A program made the position numbers and the translations under genes. A DNA stretch of 64,000 nucleotides, from NCBI GenBank assembly GCA_022559845.1, contig CM040121.1, positions 513,278,566-513,342,565 of the forward strand. The letters run 5' to 3'. The DNA comes from Amorphophallus konjac. Taxonomy: Eukaryota; Streptophyta; Magnoliopsida; Alismatales; Araceae. The notes beneath the pieces were generated by a model. It searched no databases. It was not told the DNA's origin and saw only the letters and a list, made by a program, of their open reading frames with translations. Positions 55,997 to 64,000 of the stretch are shown here, piece after piece. The stretch's first letter is position 1, and each line of letters opens with the position of its first letter.

Positions 55997-58900
55997 ATGG
56001 CCGGTGGACTCAAGCGGCAGAGGGTGGCCGCACCGGAGGTTGTGGACTTGGGCGAAGACGCCCACGAGGAAGACGCTGTGGAGGCTCCGCCGGCGGCGGC
56101 TGAGGAAGGTCCGGCGGCGATGGCCGGCGACGAGGCCGGAGGACAAGGCGAAGAAGAAGAAGATGATGATGGCGAAGGCAGTGAGGAAGAAGGTGGTGAA
56201 GAAGGAGAAGGAGGAGAGGAAGAGCCACCGCGCACGGCGACGGCCGCTCCTCGTGCCGGCCAACTACGGCGACCCAGGCAACCACGACCTCAGCCATAAG
56301 GGCCAAAGCACAAGAAGGTAGGCTCCCAACCCTATTTCCATTTTTTTTATTTCCATTTTTATGCAATTTTATTTTTATTTTTCAGCATTTTCCATAGCCC
56401 TCGGGGTATAACCCCTGCAACTCAGAAAAGAGACGCCCCCCGTGGGGGCGTGATTTAGAGATGAAACGCCCATCCCAAGGGCGTTAGTTCAAATTATTTT
56501 CTGCAAAATAATTAATTTCATGAAAACACGCCCTACAGCAGGTCGCCCATTTAAATTCATCATTTTTCATATCATGCTGTTAATTTCCATTAATTCCATG
56601 CTTCGCATGCCGTTATTTTTATTTCATTTTCTGAAAACCATGAAAACAACGCCCCCCACCAGGGCGTTAATTCAATGAACGACGACCAAACCAGCGGACA
56701 TCAAATCATTAATTTCAAAAATTATTATAAGGCCCCAAAACTCCCATTTGAAAACAACGTCCCACACAGGGGCGTGACTTAAGCAGAAGACGACCCTGGG
56801 ATGGGCGTCTCCTCAAATTTTTTTTAAGAAATTAGAAATTAACCACCAAACCACGCCCAATACAGAGGCGTTTCCTAGAAAAACAGCGACCTAGGGTAGG
56901 TCATGAATTCAAAGCACACTTAAGAACCACGCCCCTCCCAGGGGCGCTAATTCAACAAACCACGACCTAAGGGTGGTCGCTAATTAAAATCAAACATCAA
57001 CATAACCCAGGACAATCAAAATGAGATTCGGCATGAATAATCAAAATAAATGAGCAAAAATTCTTTCTCTATGCATGCAGGGGTTGATGAGGACGCGCAT
57101 CTCCTGGGTCATGGTCCGGGCAGCATACTACGGCCTCCCTGAGTTTCAGAGAGCTAGGGTAGACGCCATGGGGTTCGGGGCCTTCCTATCCATAGAGCCA
57201 GTTAGACCAGACCTACCACTTATCCAGGTTCTACGGGAGAGATGGGACAGGACTAGCCGGGCATTCCTGATGCCATGGGGGCATATGGTTCCTACCCTGG
57301 AGGATGTAGCCAGGATTACAGGGTTGAGGGTAGACGGAGAGGCTGTAAGTGGGATCACCTACCCTGACTACACTGAGTTCGCCCAGAGACTGCTAGGGCT
57401 AGAGATGGTCTACGAGACCCCCAGTGAGTGTAGGACTATCTTCCGCACAGACCTGACTTCGGTGATGGGCTTAGGGGATGCTAGGCATAGGTCCGGGGAG
57501 ACCCTAGAGCAGTTTTCACAGAGGTTGATAGACGGGGCTAGGGCGGTCTACTGCCAGGACCCGGCTGACAGGGAGAGAGCAGACCTTGACTTGAGGAGGT
57601 TCATGCTGCTGCTACTGGGGAGGCTATTGCTGGGGACGAAGGGAGACGTCATCAACTGCCAATTCCTGGGCATTCTCGAGGACTTGGAGGCAGTTGGCAG
57701 CTATGCCTGGGGAGCAGCGCTGCTGGAGCATCTGATGGCTGACCTGTCCACAGGGACAGGGCGAGAGACGACCATTAGTGGCTTCTCACCTTTTCTTCAG
57801 GTATGCATTTTTCTCTTTTCCTTTTTCTTTTCTTTTTATTTTTTTTTATTATGCATGTGAATGCCTCACTAATGCAGTGCATGGATGCAGGTTTGGAGTC
57901 ACCTATACATGCCGATGGGGCGCGTCGACCCACGGCCTGGAGGTGAGGGAGCTTTCCCTCTAGCGCGGCGCTGGCTGTCGGTGGTGTTCGGGGCCCCACT
58001 GGGCTACGAGTTGTGGGTTCTATGGAGAGAGTTCCGCGACTTCCCTCCCTCACTGGTATGATGAATGTTATGCATCTTTCTTTTGCATTTTGAATTTATT
58101 ATGATTATGATGGAATGATGACGATATGCATGTTTATGAATGCAGGTGCGATGGAGACCCTATGAGGGGATGACAGACGAGGGCCAGCCGTGGGTCGTAG
58201 CGAGGCGACCTCGCTTTGAGCATGAGCTGTGGGTCCACTGCTTGAGCGAGATCGAGCCGTTACGGCTTAGGCTAGTGATGAGGACCCTGGGCCTGCACCA
58301 GGAGTGGATTGAGGTAGGGGAGCCACGCGGCATCGGGAAGAAGACACGCGGTCGTACAAAGGCGACCGACTGGAGGGTACGGTTCGAGGAGCAGTATGCC
58401 GACTGGCGGTGAGGTGGGATCCGAGTCACCTCCCACGCGACCGACAGCTCCGAGTACCTCCGACGCTACTGGGAGGTTTATGCCGGATGACCTCAGATGA
58501 AGGTCCTAGGGGTATGTATGAATGCAATTATTTCTAAATGAAATGCAAATGCTTATGAGGCTATCATGTGACTAATATGTAATGTATGCAGGATGCACGA
58601 GACATAGCGGCGATGGATGCCCAGGCCCACCTACACAGCCTGGAGGACCAGCTGGCCGCCACACGGGCCGACCTAGAGACCCTGGTGAGTGTTTAAATTA
58701 TTTCTATATGCAAATGTATTTTTGTTGAATTATTGATGATTAGCCACTGACGATTTCAATGAATGCAGCGTGCCCAGCAGGGAGCAGTGAGGAGAGACCC
58801 AGGGGAGGCCTCCAGCTCGAGGGGGCCCAGTGCAGAGGTGACTGCACTGGCAGAGCAGCTAGCTGGAGCGACCGCACGAGCCGAGGTAGCAGAGCGCGAC

Positions 58901-59716
58901 CTCGCTTCACGGGTAAATTCCAAAACACAAATCCATTCAAATATTGATTATATAATTGTGCACTGATGAAACTTCATTTTACAGACTGAGGAGCTTCGAG
59001 CCGCTCTTGCCTGCGTCTGCGAGGGACAGCAGGCGATGATAGCCCAGGTGAGTGATTTACCTTCCGTCATGCATGGCTTATTTCATGAATTATTGAACTG
59101 TGGAACTGATGATTTATTTACCTGTTTGCAGACCAGGCAGTTACAGGCGGCACGTACCCAGGCTGCCCTGGCCGGGACAGAGCTGGCGATCCGCGAGCAG
59201 CGGATTACGGAGCTGGAGCGAACCTTGAGACGACGGGAGGAGTTGCCTCAGGACATAGCAGAGCTGCGAGTGGCCCTTGAGCTGGAGCGGCGAGAGCGTG
59301 CTCGAGAGCGGGAGGAGCACTTGGCGGACCGTGCCCGTCACCACGAGCTACAGCAGTCAGAGCGTGCCCGGTACCAGGAGCTGGAGCAGTCAGAGCGCGC
59401 CCGGTACCAGGAGCTGGTGATAGCACATGAGCGTGAGCTGGCAGACTCGAGGACGCAGCTTGTCCTTGTTCAGGAGCGGCTACGAGTTGCTGAGGAGCTT
59501 CTCCAGCGAGGGCGTGAGCGAGCTCGTGTCGCGGGGTACTCCTTCATTAGCTCCACTTTCGTGGCGGGTTCTTCTCTTCGAGAGAGGAGCGAGGCAGGGG
59601 GCCAGGCTCGAGTTCCAGCTTCTTCTCGGGGGCCCATGCCCCCTCCACCAGTGCCTCCTCGGGACGGCGAGGACGAGGTAGAGAGTAGGAGAGAGGAGGG
59701 TGGAGGCGAGAGCTGA
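55997..59716 (+). pseudogene. Antisense gene 2 of Tat2: plant mobile domain plus coiled coil, eight exons
   Basis: Exons read by eye: 55997-56318, 57081-57800, 57891-58055, 58146-58511, 58592-58684, 58769-58912, 58985-59047, 59132-59716. All junctions are phase 0 with GT...AG borders. Exon 1 encodes an acidic region (MAGGLKRQRVAAPEVVDL). Exons 2-4 encode the plant mobile domain (FGAFLSIEPVRPDLPLIQVL, LEDVARITGLRVDGEAVSGI, then LQ-VWSHLYMPMGRVDPRPG). Exons 5-8 encode a Glu/Arg/Leu-rich coiled coil with a repeated SERARYQELEQ unit and a Pro-rich tail. The expected frame has three stops: TAA at 56297 in exon 1 and TGA at 58410 and about 58482 in exon 4. The last two look like CGA to TGA. So it is probably a recently killed gene, unless exon 4 is spliced differently. 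Antisense to pol; role in the element unknown. Confidence 0.7.
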
Positions 59717-61286
59717 GAGACTTACTTGTACTCCTCCACCCTCACACTTGTACTCAGATATTCATGATGTATATATATATATATGAGATTGTCATTTTTG
59801 TTACCTGAGCACTTGTGTATTTGTGTACTTGTGTTTGTGTACTTTTCTCTTTCCACATTCTTCGTTTTTGCTTCACTTTGCCCTACTCCTGCAACTGTAA
59901 TCCACACTGGACAAACAGGTTCATTCATCTGTTCGACTTGGCCCCTTGCTCAATAAGCAAGGGGTATCAATATTTTGACCTTAATGACGGGTCAAGGGGC
60001 CAAGTCTTTAATCAAATAAGGTAAATGAAATAACTGATAACGGGGAGATGCAACATGCAAACACGCATATGCAAACCATAAATAAAGATGCCCATGCAGA
60101 AATGCAAGCATACTTGGAGAATGCACTCATTTATATATATATATATATATTGTTATTTTTTCTAAAAAACGCGCCTTAGAATAGGTCGTGATTCACATAA
60201 AAAATGCCCTAGAAGACGGCGTGAATTTGAAAAGTGAATTTGATTTTTGAGAAAGTAACGACCTGCGCAGGGATGTTATTTGGAAAGAGACAACCTAAAC
60301 AAAGACGTTAATTCTATACAAAGCGCCTTTATCGAAGGCGTTAATTAACTTGAACGCGCCTTAGCCAAAGACGTTAATTGAATTATTCTGCAAAAATGGG
60401 TTGACAAGGCTATCAAGACCACGGGTCTTACACGGTCACCATCTAAAATTCATTAACCTTTCTTGAGTAATTAAAAGTGAGTCGACGTGATCATAGTTGT
60501 CTTGTATTCGAGATTTCGTACAGTGCAATTTCCTAAGTCCGTCTTGACCATCCTGCGAGTTCATGACTTACCACATAGAAAGGATGGAAGAAAATATAAG
60601 GGAAGCCCATAAGGGATTCTGAGATGCTCGAGGTAAAGTTACCTCCCCTACCCTATGCCTGTTGGGGTTCGGTCTTTGGCGTAGGGAAATTTTGTTGCAT
60701 TTTTGCCTCTTTTATATTGCACGCATACGCCCAAGGTTTTCCTTGCGGGGACTTTGCCACTCTTGACATGCTTTTCTTTTCACCATTTGACTTTCACTTT
60801 GAAATTGACTTGCATTGATGAACAACCTAATTATACTTGGGCTTTTGTGGCATTTGCTCCCTTTTGGGCCCTGACTTCCACCTACTAGGGTGGCGGATAA
60901 GCTTAGCGGGTCTACCCCGAGGTCTCCCTTCCTCCCTTATGGGCCGAAGAAGAAAAGAACGGGTATTGTCTTTCACCTTTAGTCAGGTTTTGACTTCCCA
61001 TCGGATTTTGCACTGCTTGAGTTCAAGAATAAAGCGTGTGGTGTGTGCGGGTGTCGACCCAATTTTAGGTTAACAAGACTCATGAATGACTTCTGAATTT
61101 TGACCTTTCGGACCTTGATCCTTCGTGTGCCATGGCACCAATTTTGAAAGCTTTTCATTTTTATTTATTTTGATTTTGAAGAATTTCTATTTTTGCCTTT
61201 TTGGAATTAATATATTTTTTTGGTTTTTGGAAATATTCCATTTTGTTTTGGATTTTTGAATCAATTTTCTTTTTTTAGATTTTAAA

Positions 61287-61318
<32 letters not shown>

Positions 61319-61323
61319 TTGGA
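59717..61323. other. Tat2 spacer between antisense genes and pol
   Basis: Holds the end of the second antisense transcript, six inverted repeats of the ACGCC N9 GGCGT family (60167-60380), TA microsatellites near 59770, 60131 and 61290-61318, and no gene that I recognise. A poly(A) signal for the antisense gene is not obvious. Confidence 0.6.
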
Positions 61324-63429
61324 TCAAGGGTAGTATTTCTTAAGATACAAACCATTCCATGGGTGAGTTAACTCTTCTCCTTCAGCATTAATCAGTTTAT
61401 AAGCATTGCCTGGATAAACCTCTTTTATGACGAACGGTCCTTCCCAGTTTGGTTGGAGTTTTGAGCGGGGCCCACCAGGTTTTACGAAAATTCTCTTGAT
61501 TACCATTTCACCGACTTTGAATTTTCTCTCAATTACTTTCTTTTGATAAAAAGGTGAGAGCCTGTTTTGATAAACGCGTGCATGCTCAGCGGCGACCAGA
61601 CGCTTCTCATCTAGGAGTTCCAATTGAGCAAGGAGTGAATCACGACGCTCATCAATAGAGAGCTCCTTGTCAAATTGTATTCTCAGTGAGGGAATGAGAA
61701 TCTCATAAGGGACTACCGCCTCCATTCCGTAAGTAAGGGCGAAAGGGGTTTGCCCAGTGGGGGTACGAATGGAAGTACGATAGGCCCAGAGAGCTTCAAC
61801 TAGCTTGTCTGGCCAATCCGAAAATTTATTAGCCTCACACGTCTTTTTAACAATTTTGATCAAAATTTTATTAGTTGCCTCTGCTTGGCCATTGCCCTGC
61901 GGATAATAGGGAGAAGAATGATGCAATGCAATGTTATACCTGTTGCAGAGATCCTTGAGCTCTTGAGAGATGAATTGAGGTCCATTGTCGGTGACGATGG
62001 TGCTTGGAATACCGAACCTCGTGATGATGTTCTTCATTATGAACTTGCAGACAGTTGATGCTTTGATCTCCACGTAAGCTTCCGCTTCCGCCCACTTGGT
62101 GAAGTACTCCGTTGCCGTGAGGATGAACGACTTTTGTTTGGTCAGGAGGTTTGAATCACCAAGAGGTCTAATGATATCAAAAGCCCACATGGAGAAGGGC
62201 CATAGGGAGGACATAGGATGGAGTGAAGAAGTAGGAGAATGAATTTTGTCGGCGTGCAGTTGGCACTTAACACACCTTCGAACATAGATAGAACAATCCT
62301 CTTCTAGAGTGGGCCAATAGAAATCTAGCCTAAGAATCTTCTTAGCTAGCATCTGGCTGTTCACATGACCACCACACACCCCAGAATGAGCCTCTTCCAC
62401 AACCTTCCAAGATTCATCATCATCGAGGCATCTTAATAAAACACCAGTGAGCCCTCTCCTGTAGAGCACACCTCCAACCAAGACATAACGCTGAGCCACT
62501 CTTCTGATTGCTTTCTTTTCTTCCACAGTGGCTTCCTCGGGATAGGACTGATCATTGCAATACCTGGCAATCTCATAATACCAAGGTTTTTCTTCGTCAG
62601 CCAGTTCTTCTTGCCAATCTAATAACATGACCTCTCTGCCTTTAAAAGCTTCCTTCTGCTTGACCTTTTCGAGCACTTGATCCCTAATATCGAGGAATGC
62701 ACGATCCTTAATAGCTGGAGTGTTGCGCTGATGAATCAGAGGAACATGAAAATCACGCTCAGGAGGGAAGACTAAAGCAGAGGCTAAAGAGGCAAGGGCG
62801 TCAGCCAAGATGTTCTGGCTACGAGGAACATGGACGAAAATCAATTTGGTTAAGAGCTTGGCATAAGCTGAAGCAAGTTCCTGGTAGGGTTTGAGCTTAG
62901 GATTGATAGTGCGCCATTTGACAAGCACCTGGCGTAGAATAAGCTGACTGTCACCAACAATCCTCAAATGGGTGACACCATATTGATGAGCGGTTTGAAG
63001 ACCAGCCAAAAGAGCTTCATACTCGGCTATATTGTTCATGACAGGGAAAGTGAGCCGAGCAGCAAATGGGATGATGACCCCTTCTGGTGTTAAAAGAACC
63101 ATGCCGATCCCTCTTCCTTGGGAATTTAGAGCTCCATCGAAATGTAATGTCCACATAGGATCCTGGGGTTGATTAATGGACATCAGTTCTTCATCTGGAA
63201 ACTCCGAATTGACAGGATCAAAGCGGGGGAGAGGGTGATGAGCAAGGTGTTCGGCAATGGCGTAGCCTTTGATAGCTTTCTGTTGAATGTAAGTGATGTC
63301 AAATTGAGAGAGGAAGCTTTGCCAGCGTGCTAATCGATCAGTGAGGACAGATTTTTCAAGGAGGAATTTAATTGGATTCATACGAGCAATGAGGTGAACC
63401 TCGTGAGCTAAGAAATAGTGTTTTAATTT
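61324..63429 (-). pseudogene. Tat2 pol: second RNase H (archaeal type) and integrase
   Basis: A 685-codon open frame from 63381 to a stop at 61324. Residues 77-202 are an extra RNase H (LHFDGALNSQGRGIGMVL) with catalytic D82, E120, D144 and D194. This archaeal-type RNase H behind the normal one is a mark of the Tat/Ogre group. The integrase has H332, H339, C370, C373 for zinc and D402, D465, E501 as catalytic triad, then WAYRTSIRTPTGQTPFALTY and a C-terminal KLQPNWEGPFVIKEVYPGNA module. The M at 63381 is internal: the frame continues upstream through a single TAG at 63430-63432, probably an earlier CAG or CGG. Apart from that stop the protein looks functional. Confidence 0.92.
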
Positions 63430-64000
63430 CTAGACTACCCAAACCAAAGCAGCACAAGTCTTCTCCATGGCTGAGTACCTCTGCTCACAGGGGTTAAGAA
63501 GTTTAGACAAATAGTATGCTGCCCTCTCCTTACTTTCTTCATCCACTTGAGCCAAGACAGCACCTACAGAGTCATCCAGGACAGAAACATAGAGGATAAG
63601 CGGTTTGCCTGGAATTGGGGGCCTCAGGACAGAAGGATTGGCCAAATAATCCTTCAATCCGTCAAAGGCTGCCTGACACTTGTCATCCTAATTAAACTTG
63701 ACTCCCGGCTTAGTGAGCTCGTAAAACGGCCTGCATCGTTGTGAGTGCTGGGAGACGAAGCGGCGGATGAATTGCAACCTCCCGATTAATCCTCGAACTT
63801 CCTTCAGATTCTTAGGAGGAGGCATGTCTCTAATGGCCTTTGCCTTGTTGGGATCAACTTCAATTCCCCTCTTGCTAACAATGAAACCAAGCAACTTCCC
63901 TGAAGAAACGCCAAATACACACTTTTTAGGGTTCATCTTCAATTGATATTCTCGTGATCTTTGCAAGACTTTAGCCAGAACCCCAGGATGCTCAATCCTT
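63430..64000 (-). pseudogene. Tat2 pol: end of reverse transcriptase and first RNase H
   Basis: The minus strand reads YQLKMNPKKCVFGVSSGKLL and VRGLIGRLQFIRRFVSQHSQ, the RT thumb/connection region of Ty3 elements. It then passes a TAG at about 63688 (expected Trp TGG) and continues into RNase H (PGKPLILYVSVLDDSVGAVL; RYSAMEKTCAALVWVV). The RT catalytic part lies outside the window. Continuous with the downstream RNase H-integrase frame except for two stops. Confidence 0.88.

Larger units (their letters stand above)
51975..60380. repeat. Dispersed family of about 39 short inverted repeats (ACGCC N9 GGCGT type)
   Basis: A 5 bp left arm, 9 bp spacer (rarely 8 or 10) and 5 bp right arm, often followed by TAATT or GAATT. 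Examples: AACGCCTCAATCATAGGCGT (55629), ACGCCCCCCACCAGGGCGT (56650), GCGCCTTTATCGAAGGCGT (60323), ACGCCCCAACAGAAGGCGT (53673). A second class has ACGACC...GGTCGT arms (for example 56960). Clusters: LTR U3 51975-52310, 53530-53700, 55420-55830, 56430-56985 (inside intron 1 of the second antisense gene) and 60167-60380. None was found in the exons or pol. Confidence 0.9.
51127..64000 (-). mobile_element. Tat/Ogre-like element (Tat2), running off the right edge
   Basis: On the minus strand: RT end and RNase H (63433-64000), second RNase H plus integrase (61324-63429), a stretch carrying two antisense genes on the + strand (53789-59716), polypurine-like tract and 3' LTR (52434-51127). Gag, the rest of pol and the 5' LTR are outside. 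The 5 bp before it (TCATA, 51122-51126) should reappear at its far end. The nearly open pol shows it is much younger than Tat1. Confidence 0.85.

Noticed and set aside
55849..56366. Minus-strand frames opposite exon 1 of antisense gene 2
   Set aside because: Ser/Pro/Leu-rich shadows of a repetitive acidic GA-rich exon.
51975..60380. CRISPR-like interpretation of the regular short repeats
   Set aside because: The DNA is plant nuclear; the repeats are degenerate, irregularly spaced, and interrupted by spliced genes. No cas genes.

Overview
This is plant nuclear DNA, almost certainly from a large, repeat-rich angiosperm genome. The evidence is LTR-retrotransposons with initiator-Met primer sites, the plant-specific Tat/Ogre lineage carrying antisense plant-mobile-domain genes, a CACTA transposon end, scraps of plastid DNA and one GC-rich fatty-acid desaturase gene. 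The very GC-rich, intronless coding region suggests a monocot or other early-diverging lineage; I cannot name the species. Only one ordinary host gene is well supported: a divergent FAD2-type desaturase at 40609-41760 (+). Nearly everything else is nested mobile DNA.

Layout. 1-6758: a repeat mosaic ending in a CACTA terminus, with a small RNase H1-N/Cauli_VI-domain ORF, a 20-21 bp periodic TATTTGTCACC motif in several blocks, a 145 bp fold-back and AT-rich satellites. 6759-7851 (-): a Copia gag fragment plus part of an LTR, an inverted duplicate of 15.69-16.77 kb. 7852-13814 (-): a Ty3 chromovirus that has lost most of pol. 13815-33956 (+): a Copia element broken by two insertions, a 3.4 kb solo LTR (A, target duplication TCTCA) in its protease and a complete 10 kb Tekay/Del-like Ty3 element (target duplication TAAGG) in its integrase/RT linker. 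33957-39375: a CT-rich minisatellite split by two solo LTRs (B, TTCTC; C, CTATC). 39376-42907: the desaturase gene and its flanks. 42908-51126 (-): a Tat-lineage element (Tat1) with an antisense transposon-domain gene, itself hit by a solo LTR (D, CCAAT) and a plastid-DNA mosaic. 51127 to beyond the window (-): a second, much younger Tat/Ogre element (Tat2) inserted into Tat1, with an almost open RNase H-integrase polyprotein and two spliced antisense plant-mobile-domain genes.

Most striking signal. Several LTR families here carry arrays of short inverted repeats of nearly constant length, and each family has its own sequence: solo LTR A has a 7-7-7 GCGGTC/GACCGC type, B a 7-8-7 GGCGGCC/GGCCGCC type, C paired GGTCGACC palindromes, and the Copia leader a TTGTG/CACAA hairpin. 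In Tat2, about 39 copies of a 5-9-5 motif (ACGCC N9 GGCGT, often followed by TAATT) occupy the non-coding parts I scanned, including an intron, and I saw none in the exons. I know of no described system that matches this. All coordinates and counts were read by eye.
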